Shown here: positions 1 through 11,719 of the stretch, piece after piece | Numbering within the stretch: the first letter of the stretch is position 1 | Layout: each line of letters begins with the position of its first letter | DNA from: Pseudeuparius sepicola | Lineage: Eukaryota > Arthropoda > Insecta > Coleoptera > Anthribidae | Assembly: GCA_963920635.1 (NCBI GenBank) | Contig: OY987301.1 | Span: forward strand, 13,112,501-13,176,500 | Reading direction: 5' to 3' | DNA: 64,000 nucleotides | Notes under the pieces: model-generated | Told to the model about the DNA's origin: nothing | Databases searched by the model: none | What the model saw: only the letters and a program-made list of their open reading frames with translations | Program-made: the position numbers and the translations under genes

Positions 1-1
1 T

Positions 2-1351
2 TACAGGGTGTTAAAGTTGCAAGAAATATGTGGAATTTATTGAATATTTTACAAACTAGTTGAGATATTTAAGTCATATTTGGTACACGTTATAACGGCA
101 TGGGTTAGCATAAAACCTGTTGATATCAAACATCTTGAACAACCAGTGGCGTAGAAATGGGTAATTAGTATAATTTATTTTAGGAAAAAAATAGAACCAC
201 CTTGTATAGCAATGAAATGTATTCATTCAATGTAGATTGTAATTTTAAACAAAAATACCCTCTTGGTAATTTTTCGTATGTGTCATGGTTTCGTGGCAAA
301 TTTGATTTTTTGTATTATTTCGCGGTATTTCTGAAAAATTATCTAAAAAATTTGCTCCATTAGTAACACTTAAAGTGGAAATAATGTGTTTGCTACCTGA
401 AATAAAGTAACTTTTTCCAATATACTCACCTATTTAAGGCTATACTTTTGAAGATACAGGGTCTAAAACATTTAAGGAAGATACAATTATTGTTAGGTAC
501 GCTCTGTATCTTGAAAAGTAAAACCTTGAATGGGTAAGTTTATTGGGAAAAGTTACTGTATTTAAAGTAAAAAACACATTTTTTCTACTTTGAGTGTTAC
601 TTATGGAGAAAAGTTTTAAGTTAAGACTTAATGTACAGCACGTGCGTGGTGATTCAACATTTTGACCCATAAAATGGCTTTTTTCGATCTGTAGCGAGTA
701 ACACGCAAAATTTTAAATTATTGTCAATACAAATTTTAATCTAAGTAATTACTCACATTTTGAGACAAAAATTATTAAAATATCTTTATCACAATGGCCG
801 TTATTAGCATTTGCGCAAAAAGCCTAATAACGGCCATTGTGATAAATATTTTTAAAAAATTTTTGTCCCAAAATGTGAGTAATTACTTAGATTAAAATTT
901 GTATTGACAAAAATTTAAAATTTTGCGTGTTACTCGCTACAGATCGAAAAAAGCCATTTTATGGGTCAAAATGTTAAATCACCACATACGTGCTGTACAT
1001 TGAGCCTTAATTTTTCAGATGTACCCCGAAATAATACGAAAAAATAAAATTTGCTATGAAACCATGACACATATGAAAAAATGCTAAGAGAACGTTTTTG
1101 TTTACAATTAAAATTTACATAAGAAATTGAATACATTTTATTGCTATACAAGGTGGTTCTATTTTTTTTCTAAAATAAATTATAGTAATTACCTATTTCT
1201 ACGCCACTGGTTGTTCAATATGTTTGATATTAACAGGTTTTATGCTAACCCATGCCGTTATAACGTGTACCAAATATGACTTAAATATCTCAACTAGTTT
1301 GTAAAATATTCAATAAATTCCACATATTTGTTGCAACTTTAACACCCTGTA
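2..1351. mobile_element. Large palindromic (foldback) MITE, CAGGGTGT family
   Basis: The left end (TACAGGGTGTTAAAG) is matched in inverted orientation by the right end (TTTAACACCCTGTA), and the two arms stay complementary inward to a centre near 815, in a hairpin whose arms begin with ATGGCCGTTATTAG. A TA flanks each end, as expected for Tc1/mariner-type target duplications. The left arm is about 250 bp longer because a second palindrome (about 362-608) sits inside it. No transposase is encoded; the open frames here are palindrome shadows. The terminal 130 bp resemble the short element at 34568-34712. Confidence 0.85.
362..608. repeat. Nested inverted repeat inside the first element
   Basis: AGTAACACTTAAAGTGGAAA at the left is matched inversely by CTACTTTGAGTGTTACTT at the right, with further complementary blocks inward (CTTTTTCCAAT against ATTGGGAAAAG). 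This segment has no counterpart in the opposite arm of the enclosing palindrome, so it looks like a later insertion or a rearranged arm. Confidence 0.6.
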
Positions 1352-2348
1352 ACTTTTTTATAAGGCCTTAAAATGATATAGTTTATAGAAGAAAGTGCAG
1401 TTATTTTTTGGTTTTCTATCACCTGTTGAAGTGTTGCAGATTAAAACTGAATCACCCTGTACAAATACTAATTTTTATGGTACTCACACAACTGGCATGT
1501 TGAATAAAGTGGTTTTATTTTATATACGGTGTAAATCATAAAAAAATGCTGAAAAGGTGTTTTATAGAATAGAAACTTGAAAATTAATTTTTGGACTTAC
1601 ATTTTAATTCTAAACAACTTTTCATAATACATGTTTTTTCAAAAAATAAAATTAAAGGTATTTTACTCTTGAGCCTTTTTCATATTTTTGAACCTCCCCC
1701 ATATACGCAATGTGATATTCAACTTTTGAAAACTGCGTTTTGAGTTTTCAGCAATGCGATATGGTATGGTGTGGTCTATAGTTAGGTACTGTAGGGTAAT
1801 AAGTTATTTTGCAATGAAAAGTATTTGCTATCGAATTTGTTTTTTTTTTTGAAGATACACAAAATCCTAACTAAGGTGTAGTTAGGATTCTATGTGACTC
1901 TTCCTTCTAAATTTATTCAAAATCGACCACACCTTACATCTTTAATCGATTATGAAACAATAAAAACCAACCGGTGAGGTTGTGGGATTTAAAGTCCCAT
2001 AGACTCTCGGGACTGCAACCTTCGTGCCCAAAAGTCACGTATCGATGCCATAGGTTCCAGTGGCGCTACACCTTTTTTACTGCTTTTTTATTTCTGGGCT
2101 TTATGGTTGATGGAAACTGAATATTCTATTGAGCTATAAAGAAGACAATTTTATTTGGAGTAGGTAACTATAATATGCTATAATACCTGAAATTTCTACT
2201 TTTAAAGCTCGTTTTGAAGTTAGATACCATTAATTTTCCAAAGTTATGATAACTAAACAGATTATCATTTTCATTCAATAATAGTTCATTATATTTTTTT
2301 GAAATGGAAAAAAAATGTTTTATTATGCAAAAAAATAATGATAAGAGA
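1352..2348. other. Intergenic, no gene recognised
   Basis: No credible coding region. A moderately GC-rich patch at about 1970-2080 contains short complementary pieces but matches no RNA family I can name. The last 80 bases (GAAAT...TTTTATTATGCAAAAAAATAATGATAA) resemble bases 7745-7795, so they belong to the same dispersed repeat family as the tandem array that follows. Confidence 0.4.
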
Positions 2349-4366
2349 TTCTTTCTATAGCGGCAAAATGAAATAGTGCAGTTTTGTGGCATTAGGTATC
2401 ACCTTCCAAACTACGCAATACCTCGAAAGGAAACAGTTATTGGTATTTCAAGGAACAACCACATAATACAAAAAGGAACTACAGTGCTTAGGGGCACATT
2501 ATATTTTTTTGAAATCGGGAAACGAAGATGGGCAATTTTTTATTAACTTTAAATTAATTTGTGTTGTTTTATGTTTTCTTGCAATTTCCGAAATACCGAT
2601 TTTTATGTAATTCGTTACAGATCTCTACCGATTTGCTCATACTGAAAGATAATGTAATAGGTAACAATTTCCCAATGAGGTTGACAAGTTCAATGATTTA
2701 ATTATAGCCAAGGCTAAATTATAGAAAAAATCGTGCAATAATGTCTTACTTCAGTTCTAATTTCTGAGCTTTTAATGATGATTTTGAGACACTTCACTGC
2801 CGATGCCAAGAAGAAGTTCCTGTGTATTAAGTAAAGTCTTTTAATCTTGAACACAAAAATAATTCAAAACCTTCGTTCAAAGGACTGGCTTCTCTGCACT
2901 CTGTTATTAAATTCAATTTTCGCTCAAAAATATAAACGGCGCCTTTCTACAATTTGCGCAATTGCTTGAGAGGTCGCACAATAAAAAAATGAGAACCACA
3001 ATAAACGGCCGCTTTTTTCCACGTCAAGAAGGCGGCAAAAGCACATGTGTCAAGCGGGCGTGAGTTATTTACGACTGCCGAGATTTTCTTTGATGCCGCC
3101 GCTTCAAAGTGCATTTGCAATGCAACGTGATTCTTTAAATTCTTTCTATAGCGGCAAAATGAAATAGTGCAGTTTTGTGGCATTAGGTATCACCTTCCAA
3201 ACTACGCAATACCTCGAAAGGAAACAGTTATTGGTATTTCAAGGAACAACCACATAATGCAAAAAGGAACTACAGTGCTTAGGGGCACATTATATTTTTT
3301 TGAAATCGGGAAACGAAGATGGGCATTTTTTTTATTAACTTCAAATTAATTTGTGTTGTTTTATGTTTTCTTGCAATTTCCGAAATACCGATTTTTATGT
3401 AATTCGTTATAGATCTCTACCGATTTGCTCATACTGAAAGATAATGTAATAGGTAACAATTTCCCAATGAGGTTGACAAGTTCAATGATTTAATTATAGC
3501 CAAGGCTAAATTATAGAAAAAATCGTGCAATAATGTCTTACTTCAGTTCTAATTTCTGAGCTTTTAATGATGATTTTGAGACACTTCACTGCCGATGCCA
3601 AGAAGAAGTTCCTGTGTATTAAGTAAAGTCTTTTAATCTTGAACACAAAAATAATTCAAAACCTTCGTTCAAAGGACTGGCTTCTCTGCACTCTGTTATT
3701 AAATTCAATTTTCGCTCAAAAGTATAAACGGCGCCTTTCTACAATTTGCGCAATTGCTTGAGAGGTCGCACAATAAAAAAATGAGAACCACAATAAACGG
3801 CCGCTTTTTTCCACGTCAAGAAGGCGGCAAAAGCACATGTGTCAAGCGGGCGTGAGTTATTTACGACTGCCGAGATTTTCTTTGATGCCGCCGCTTCAAA
3901 GTGCATTTGCAATGCAACGTGATTCTTTAAATTCTTTCTATAGCGGCAAAATGAAATAGTGCAGTTTTGTGGCATTAGGTATCACCTTCCAAACTACGCA
4001 ATACCTCGAAAGGAAACAGTTATTGGTATTTCAAGGAACAACCACATAATGCAAAAAGGAACTACAGTGCTTAGGGGCACATTATATTTTTTTGAAATCG
4101 GGAAACGAAGATGTGCATTTTTTTTATTAACTTCAAATTAATTTGTGTTGTTTTATGTTTTCTTGCAATTTCCGAAATACCGATTTTTATGTAATTCTTT
4201 ACAGATCTCTACCGATTTGCTCATACTGAAAGATAATGTAATAGGTAACAATTTCCCAATGAGGTTGAAAAGTTCAATGATTTAGTTATAGCCAAGGCTA
4301 AATTATAGAAAAAATCGTGCAATAATGTCTTACTTCAGTTCTAATTTCTGAGCTTAAATGACGATT
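2349..4366. repeat. Tandem repeat, ~792-bp unit, ~2.6 copies
   Basis: The word TTCTTTCTATAGCGGCAAAA starts at 2349, 3140 and 3932, giving periods of 791 and 792. Units 1 (2349-3139) and 2 (3140-3931) are complete. Unit 3 stops matching near 4366, in the segment after AATTTCTGAGCTT. The copies differ by only a few single bases (for example GTTACAG/GTTATAG near the middle), so the duplication is recent. Each full unit carries a GC-richer block of about 200 bp (2937-3135 and 3729-3926) with AACCACAATAAAC and GACACATGTG words. The short ORFs on both strands have no recognisable domain and are probably chance. Confidence 0.93.
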
Positions 4367-5180
4367 TTGAGATTTTAGTGTCCATTGAAAAAATAAATTT
4401 TAATGTCGGAGTGCAATTATTTTTAACCATTAGGTAGTTGCAGGAGAAAAACAACAACAATTAAAAAAACCTGCTACAGCCCGACTGAACTATTTGGTGC
4501 TGACTGATATCGCAATTAATGATTCACCTAAAACTTATAACCTTTTGTATCATTTTGATTTCCCTCCCATTTTTTCAATATAGATTGTTTAATATATTTT
4601 CTTGTTTTTCACATGAGCTTCCTATTCATGACTTTCTCATTTTTACAAGCTAAGGACAAATTATGGGGATGATTTGACATAAAAGAACGAATGGAAATCA
4701 GAACGCTATAATGAATTAGGGCAAAAAGTGAGACAAATTAACTAAGGCTACTAACTTGGACATATTTACAGTCATATTATTATACTGATGAGGTTATGTT
4801 GTGACAAAAAATAACAATCTATGGGTGTAATATGTATCTATATACGCATAGATATACCTATATATATTCTACATACATTATTCAGTTACTAATTTATTCT
4901 GTAATCATTTTAAGTTTTTTCAACAAAAACTACGTGAAATAAAAACAAAGAAATCTTTACCCGTCCATATCATGGAAACCGTTCACTTTACCATAATTCT
5001 GTATATAACAATTCTTGTTCGGAATTTAATGTATATCATTTGCGTATAGGATGACGTTTGCGCTAAACCTCATAGTTTACTAGATATTCACGCAAAACTG
5101 TGAAAAATAAGAATTTCCTGCCCTTTTCACCCCCTCCCCCCGAAACCCGACGCTGGTGGTGGTGTAACTTTTTAGTACTA
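4367..5180. other. AT-rich intergenic, nothing recognised
   Basis: Very AT-rich sequence with a short TATA/TACATA microsatellite-like patch around 4830-4875. No ORF, exon signal or repeat end seen. Confidence 0.4.
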
Positions 5181-5264
5181 ACTCTTATGAGGGTATGGAA
5201 TTATTTCGCACTAGAAAGAACTTTTTTTGGATGTTTGGGTTTTGGCCCAATTTTACTGTACTAG

Positions 5265-5560
5265 TAATGAGGCGAGAGTGTTTTCCAATAAACGAACGGG
5301 CGCCCAAAACGAAAGAAAAACTAATAGACCGGCGCGGCAAGAAGAGAAATAATCTGGATCCAGGCGGCGCTGCCCGGCCCGAGTGACTGACAAGAGCCGG
5401 CCCCCGCTGGCCCGCAAACAATGGACGGGGCCTACTGCGATAAATCACTAAAATTGTGCACGGGATTTAGTTTCTTTCGAGGATGTTAACTGTGATTAAT
5501 TGCGCCGGGGTTCTGTTGATCCCGGAAGTTCAAGGACGAGCGTTCGCATCTTCATCGCCC
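5265..5560. promoter_or_regulatory. GC-rich non-coding island (candidate enhancer)
   Basis: Abrupt rise in GC within AT-rich sequence, from GGCGAGAGTG to CGGAAGTTCAAGG. It contains CGATAAATCACT and ACAATGG (Sox-like) words and several GGCGC/GGCCC blocks. Frames are open on both strands without domain features, which suggests base composition rather than coding. The call as a conserved enhancer is inference. Confidence 0.35.
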
Positions 5561-6015
5561 ATTTAGAGTCCCTTTCGGGGGAAAGTTTTAAAATCGGAGA
5601 CTGATTAATCTCATTTAGAGTATCTTAAGGAAATCTCGAAACTTTCCGAACTCTAACATTAGAATTCGTCAACTAAAATTATTCATTGGACGAAACATTT
5701 GCTGCCGCGCTGGTCTGGGGGAACGTTTACTCGGTAAAATTTGCCATGCCATGATTTTAGTCGGCTATTTTCTGACAGAATTTTAAGTCAGTCAAGCTGC
5801 ACAGTATTGTGGTTTTTCTATTCACGTCATTAATTGAAAAACAAAACCCAGCTCTTAGCCAATACAGGCTTTCGCTATTAAGTAGTTAGTCGGACAGTGA
5901 CATAACTTAGTCCCTACGGTTCAACCAAATGCGAAAGGTTGAATATAAATTAGTTAACTTTTCACCGGCATTATTTTAATTCGGATGTATTTCATGCCTG
6001 GTGGTGCCTCTGCTT

Positions 6016-6031
6016 ATTTGCATATTAATTA
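6016..6031 (+). promoter_or_regulatory. Octamer plus homeodomain composite site
   Basis: A perfect octamer ATTTGCAT (6016-6023) abuts the palindromic homeodomain word ATTAATTA (6024-6031). POU proteins bind such composites. No adjacent gene is visible, so any role is distal. Confidence 0.35.
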
Positions 6032-6450
6032 TGTTTATCTAGCATTTGTTTTGGCCAACCACTAATAATTATTAATCAATTTTGATTCATATGGGCCTGA
6101 CTTGAATTATTTTCCTCAGTTTCCTATTCAATAAATAAGCAGTGGCGGCTGCGGCCAAAAAAAGGGAAATGTACCTAAACATCCAGGAAATATATGTTGA
6201 AGCTGACTTATTCCACGGCATTTTTTAGTTTATTTAAATTAAAGTGAACTGTAAGGCGTATGAACCTGTTACCGCTCTATTTTCGTATATAGAAGTTGTT
6301 GTTTTTGGCCAGAGAAATCTCGTGCAATAAATAACAAACCCAGTGTTTCATTAATAGTTATTTGTGTACCAAGGCACTTAATTTCAACTTTCTATAACGA
6401 GCCAAGCAAATAAACCACAGAGGTTATAAAAAGAAGAGTTATTTATGTAT

Positions 6451-7624
6451 ACAGGGTGTTCCTTAATAACATGCTAATAGTTAAGGGGGTTATTCTTGGG
6501 CCCATTTTAAGAAAAAAACTTCATATGAACGTATGTCGTAAACGTCCTAACTTTTGAGATACAGGGCGTTAAAGTGCTTTTTTTTTAATTGAATTTTGGC
6601 TACATCTCCCGAAATAATCAAGCTGCTGAACTGAAATTTGGCACTGCTACGTTTTTGGGGATGGAGAATAAGCTGAAAATGTGAAATTTCACCGTATCTC
6701 ACTGAGGGCGCCACTTGCGCTGTTTTTTGATCACGCTTTTACGCGTAACTTTTTTGAGGTTATCTTTTTGGTCCTGCAGGTCCATCATTTTAGTGCATAT
6801 TTTCATTCTACAAGAAAAAGGTACTCTTGTTTCATAACGATTAAATCAACCGTTTGCTTTGAAATTGCCAAAACGTTCTCCAAAACACCTGTTGACTTCA
6901 ATATACGAAACATAAAATTTTTACCTACCACCTTCAAGTGTTACAGATCAACTGTACCATTTAAACTGAGAAAAAAATCCCTATGAACAACGTACCAAAA
7001 ATTATTCACTTTCAAAATGGAAAGGATTGAATTTGACAAAATTTGGACACTCTATTTCAAGAAAATCAATGATGTTTTGACCAATGCCCATTTGGCATTT
7101 TTTTCATCATTTTGAATGTACAGTTGATCTGTAACATTTGAAAGCAGTAGGTGATAATTTTATGTTTCGAATATTGGAATCAACAGGTGTTTTGGGGCAC
7201 GTTTTGGTAATTTCAACGCAAACGGTTGATTTAATCGTTATGAAACAAGAGTACCTTTTTCTTGCAGAATGAAAAGAGGCACTAAAATGATGGACCTGCA
7301 GGACCAAAAAGATAACCTCAAAAAAGTTACGCGTAAAAGCGTGATCCAAAACCAGCGCAAGTGGCGCCCTCTGTGAGATACGGTGAAATTGACATTTTCA
7401 GCTTATTCTCCATCCCCAAAAACATAGCAGTGCCAAATTTCAGTTCAGCAACTTGATTATTTCGGGAGATGTAGCCAAAATTCAATTTAAAAAAATTAAC
7501 TTTAACGCCCTGTATCTCAAAAGTTAGGACGTTTACGACTTACGTTCATATGAAGTTTTTTTCTTAAAATGGGCCCAAGAATAACCCCCTTAAGTATTAG
7601 CATGTTATTAAGGAACACCCTGTA
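6451..7624. mobile_element. Palindromic (foldback) MITE, 1.17 kb
   Basis: Ends ACAGGGTGTTCCTTAATAAC and its inverse GTTATTAAGGAACACCCTGT, flanked by TA on both sides. The arms are about 540 bp and highly complementary (for example TTAAGGGGGTTATTCTTGGG against CCCAAGAATAACCCCCTTAA), meeting near 7030. Predicted proteins on the two strands are mirror shadows of the arms. Confidence 0.92.
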
Positions 7625-8150
7625 TATGTACCAAGGCACTGAAGTTCCACTTCCAGTTCAATTTAGATGCCGAGGCCTCTGGCCGAGGCAAATAAACCAC
7701 ATGAGTCATAAACAGAACTTCAGTGCCGAGGTAAAATTACATATTTTTGAAATCCGAAAAAATGTTTTATTAGGCAAAAAAATAATCATAAGGGACCACC
7801 CGTCCATGAACCGACTGCGCGCGGCGTTGCTTGACTTTGACGATCGCTCTACCTAGGTCAAGTATGACGAGGCACACGTACTAAAATATATATACTGAAA
7901 TATTGTGCTGCTATATAGTTAACAATTTCGCAATGTGTACGAAAAGTTAAATGGGCCTTTATTGGCCGGGTTTTGAATATTTGATCACTTTTGACGGACG
8001 ATGGCTTCGCGTCTAACGTTTGATGTTTACATCTCACCAAGGCCTATTTATTGAAAAAATCGTACAATAATGTGCCGATTTCTGAGCTTTCAATGGCGAT
8101 TTTGAGACACTTCACTGCCGATTTCAAGAAAAGTTAATTTATGTTAGTTT
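7625..8150. repeat. Diverged copy of the 792-bp repeat family
   Basis: Bases 7740-7795 resemble 2285-2345, and 8040-8145 (ATTGAAAAAATCG, then CGATTTTGAGACACTTCACTG) resemble part of the tandem unit at 2718-2815. This shows the tandem array arose from a dispersed family. The middle (7800-8040) has no match seen in the window. Confidence 0.6.
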
Positions 8151-8553
8151 GTCATCCACTACCTAATACTCTTTTGAATAAAAAAATATTGCATGTATTT
8201 ATGAAAATAACAGAAATTATAACGAACTTGATTCGTATAAACAAAAGCTACTGACAGGATATTTTGGAATGAGTTTTTATATTATAAAATTATCGAGATC
8301 GCCATTACTTCCAAACAATGGTACCGACAGGAATGCAAATTATTCTTTGGGAAGTTTAATGATTTCTGCTAGTATGTATTGATTAATAATATTTTACTCG
8401 GTATTTAATTAAAACGAACCAACGACAAATAATAAGGCCTATATTTTCGTCCAACCCGAGTAAACTTTGAAATGAAACAAATATTGGTTTCGAAAATTAA
8501 ATTTTATTTCGTAGGAAGGAACGAAATTGTTAATTAGTTTTTCTTTATTTTAG

Positions 8554-8611
8554 AAATACATCAGCGAAGGAACAATGGTTCGAGATTGCGCTACAAAATG
8601 CGTCGATAAAG
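8554..8611 (+). CDS. Internal coding exon, Ly6/quiver-type domain (partial gene)
   Basis: A strong 3' splice site (TTTTTCTTTATTTTAG) precedes 58 nt ending at a near-perfect donor (AAAG|GTAAGTG). In frame 1 it reads K-Y-I-S-E-G-T-M-V-R-D-C-A-T-K-C-V-D-K plus one leftover base. The pattern V-R-x-C-A-x-x-C resembles the mid-domain segment of insect Ly6/uPAR-like GPI-anchored proteins (quiver/sleepless, crooked neighbours), where a later exon normally brings C-C-x(3)-D-x-C-N. That family assignment is from memory of the pattern. A second frame is also open, the N-terminal and C-terminal exons were not found in this window, and the flanking introns would be very long. Confidence 0.55.
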
Positions 8612-8660
8612 GTAAGTGCAATATTTTTTTATCAAAACGGATCTAGTATTTTTTTTGCAG

Positions 8661-8670
8661 AAATCTTCAA
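8661..8670 (+). CDS. Candidate 10-nt microexon of the Ly6-like gene
   Basis: A 49-nt intron (8612-8660) ends in a polypyrimidine acceptor (TATTTTTTTTGCAG). It is followed by AAATCTTCAA and a good donor (GTGAGT). Joined to the previous exon's last base it reads E-I-F plus two bases, in the same frame. If it is not spliced here, translation stops at TGA two bases later, which would leave the domain without its last cysteines. So an exon ending at 8670 is the more sensible model. Confidence 0.45.
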
Positions 8671-10240
8671 GTGAGTTCACTATAACAAAGAAATTTTAAA
8701 TTTATACCTGACATTTTACCAAATATGTTGAGGATTTATAGTATTTCTAAAGTCACTTGAAACAGCATAAAAACTCTAATTGACGTCACAAAAAGAATAT
8801 AGGACATAAGCCTCACGCAGTTTTCAAAAATATACATATTCTACAAGCAACATAATATTTCACTTTTAAACGGTTTTTTTAAGGTTGTCGTCAAACACAA
8901 CGTAAAGTTTAATGCACCATATAATATTATCAAAAGGTCTCTAAAAAGCCATATCGATTATAACTATTTACGCAAGTATATCCTAAGATCTGTGAAAGTA
9001 TGGCACGGCTATCCACCGCATTTCGCTGCACAAGTGGCCAGCCGTCGAACAGTGTAACCCATGCAAGTATTGGTGATATTATATTAGGCGAGCATGCAGT
9101 CACTTGTTTTTACTACAATATCTATCTCCTCTGTCTCCTATTCATCTCTTTTTACTACTAATACCAGCTTCGGTTTAATCTGGTTAAAAAAGTGTTTTGT
9201 CTCGTATTTTATTGCCGAGGCGCCTGTTCTCGAGCTACCCTGGTAAAGTATAAATGAACTCACTTGGAACCCAGTGATATACGGGGCGCGATCTATTTCA
9301 TAGCATTTACCACGCTCTGCTACTGGTAAAGATACCAGACTTATCAGCAGAAAACACTCATATAAAATTCAAAGGTTTTTATGCTATTCCAAGGAACTTC
9401 ATTATACCATACCTGTTATAGGTGTAGGTGCCAATAGTCGTGAATACGTTAGAAGTGTTTTTTTTTTGCTTTTTATGACGTTTTCGACTTCTATATGTTA
9501 GAATAAATGGCATGAAAATAATATCTAGATATACGAAATCCAATTTATCTTTTGAAATCTCCGTCCCGTCATTAATAGAGGAAAGAAAGTTAATGGCATA
9601 AATTTACATTTCTATATATTTTAGGATCTTCTAAATAAATCGCGCAGAAAAATTCATATTTTATCCTCTGAAGACATTCGCTAGGTATGCTTAGAAGAGC
9701 TTTCAGTGTGACTGCACGAATGTAATATGGATATGCATTTTATAGCAGACAGAGAAGTAAAAGAGAAAATGCAAAGTTCAACTTGAATTCGATGCATATA
9801 TACTGGGGGTGAGGGTTGACCCATAAGTGCAAAAATTTTAACCACGTTTTTAACTCGTCAAAAACAAAATAGTTCTTTTCGAAGTGTACATACAATAGCT
9901 TCAAATTCCACTAGTGCACAATGTAATGTCAATTATGCGTACATTCAATATACTATTTTCATTGAAGATCATACAATATGGAAGCAAAATGGTTGTTGTT
10001 TATTTTCGTAATTATAATAATGTAGGTATATGGTATACCTACGAAACCAGATTTGATATTGATACATATTATTTAAAAAATAATAGATATTTAGACTGCC
10101 TATTTTAGTCGAAGCATTCAGCATTATTAGTTGATGCCTTATCTGATGTATTCTTCAGAATCAAGGCTTTGTAAAAAACCCATTAGGAACGAACGAAATG
10201 AAAAAATGAGATATTAAAATAATGATGACAAACGAACCCA
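8671..10240. other. Presumed intronic or intergenic, nothing firm
   Basis: AT-rich with a slightly GC-richer patch at 9000-9060 and 9220-9300. A 54-codon frame beginning ATGGCACGG at 9000 lacks any domain or compositional support. I saw no inverted-repeat ends or splice pairs. Confidence 0.35.
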
Positions 10241-10249
10241 ATCGCTCAA

Positions 10250-11060
10250 AAATGGCATGTCTATCGTTTTAGGAAGGCCCACGAAAGCCCTTTTTTAGTT
10301 TCCATTGGGAACTCCGTTCCGCGATACAAATGTCTTGATAAATGACCTCGGTTCCGATTTCATTTTGCTTTGTTTTTCTCTCTCTGAAAATTGACATAGA
10401 AAATACAAACAAAGGGGATAAGTACATGCGACGTTAATTTGTTTTTCCAGAGTCAATCATAATCTCGCGTGGTTTTCGTCCTTTGCAAATACTTATTTTG
10501 GCAGCATGGAAGGAAAGGAAGCAATCGTTTTCTCTTGTCTTGTTGTGTAAAATTAGTTACTACCTAGTAACAAATTATTTTTTGGAATCGTAAATTTTCC
10601 AATCATCCAATAACAGACACATCGTGACCAGTGACAAGGGCAGGAAGGAAGATTTCACGTGCATTACAGATCTAACAAATACTTATTTACACGAAATTCA
10701 AAACTAATGAAAAACTGTATCAAAATGGCCAATTCCGAATGGCCATTTCGTGTCAGTTTGTAACTGACTGCGAATTTCATTTTTCACCATCTCCGCTAAA
10801 TATTTTACGGGGCCTTTACAGGGGTTCCAATTTTATTAAATAAACGAAAGTAATTTCTGTCACGACGCTTGTTCGTTTTTATATCGGTTTTCGTGCCACG
10901 TCCGGCACTTTAGAATGAAAGAAAATTTTGTTGGCTCCCTTTCAAAAATCGTCAGGGCCGGGCTCGCGGGAATAAGAAATTCCGATCAGGCGAGCCGGTG
11001 GCAGATGTTCCCGTTCCGAACGGGGGTGCGATTCCAAGGGGTTTTAGCGTCAATCTTAAA
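10250..11060. promoter_or_regulatory. GC-rich non-coding stretch (candidate regulatory)
   Basis: Two blocks of balanced composition (10260-10520 and 10800-11045) interrupt the AT-rich background. They contain GATAAATGACC, ACAAAGGGG, GGGCCTTTACAGG and GTTCCCGTTCCGAACGGG, the last a near-palindrome. Frames are closed. A short palindrome, AATGGCCA...TGGCCATT, lies at about 10724-10748. Confidence 0.3.
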
Positions 11061-11719
11061 TGTCAACTTTTTTGATCGATTTATTTTCTTGTGAAGTTCT
11101 GCCGTAAATACTTACATTAACTTCAAAGTGGAGTTCTTTGGTGAAATTTATGAAGCCGCGTTAGCACATCCACATAGGTTTCCTGATGGTTTTATTTTCA
11201 GCATATATAGGAGGTGCTTAAGGCTTTTGCGAGTGCTCTGAATCGCCTGTTTCAATTATTGCATTAATTTATACCAGGACAATAATTATTATTAGACAAA
11301 AGGTGTTGCTCGGATCTGAATTTCGAAGCATTTCATTTTGTGATCTTGGATTTCGATCAGAAGGCATTGGGAAAATAAGAAATATATACAATTTCACATA
11401 TTTTACTATATATCTCCTCCCTGTAGTAAAATTGTAGAAAATTATAGGGTACTTTTTTGTTCATTTTAAAGTTATAAAAGAATTTAAAAACATCCAGATT
11501 ATGATGGGTCAAATTTTGACTTTGAAAGTTTTAAAATCACTGGATAAGGCATTTTTTTCGTATTTTGTCCCGTATAACTTTATCAGCGACTCTGACAAAG
11601 AAACTACAGATTCTTAGCGAATAAAATGAGCCCAAAATGCTTTGTTGCAAAAAATTAATGGAATTTTATCATTAAAACTTTCTATTTCCGAAACAAATTA
11701 GGGCAGCCAGTTAGGTTTT

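Noticed and set aside
1981..2080. Possible tRNA-like or structured RNA
   Set aside because: No A/B-box pair or cloverleaf could be drawn; similarity to a tRNA arm is superficial.
2947..4141. Repeated 78- and 60-codon ORFs
   Set aside because: They repeat only because the 792-bp unit is tandem; opposite-strand overlap and no domain.
6681..7349. Two similar ~80-100 codon ORFs on opposite strands
   Set aside because: They are the two arms of the palindrome 6451-7624 read in mirror image; no independent protein.
9000..9164. 54-codon frame in a GC-richer patch
   Set aside because: No homology pattern, no promoter or splice signal; ends in low-complexity sequence.
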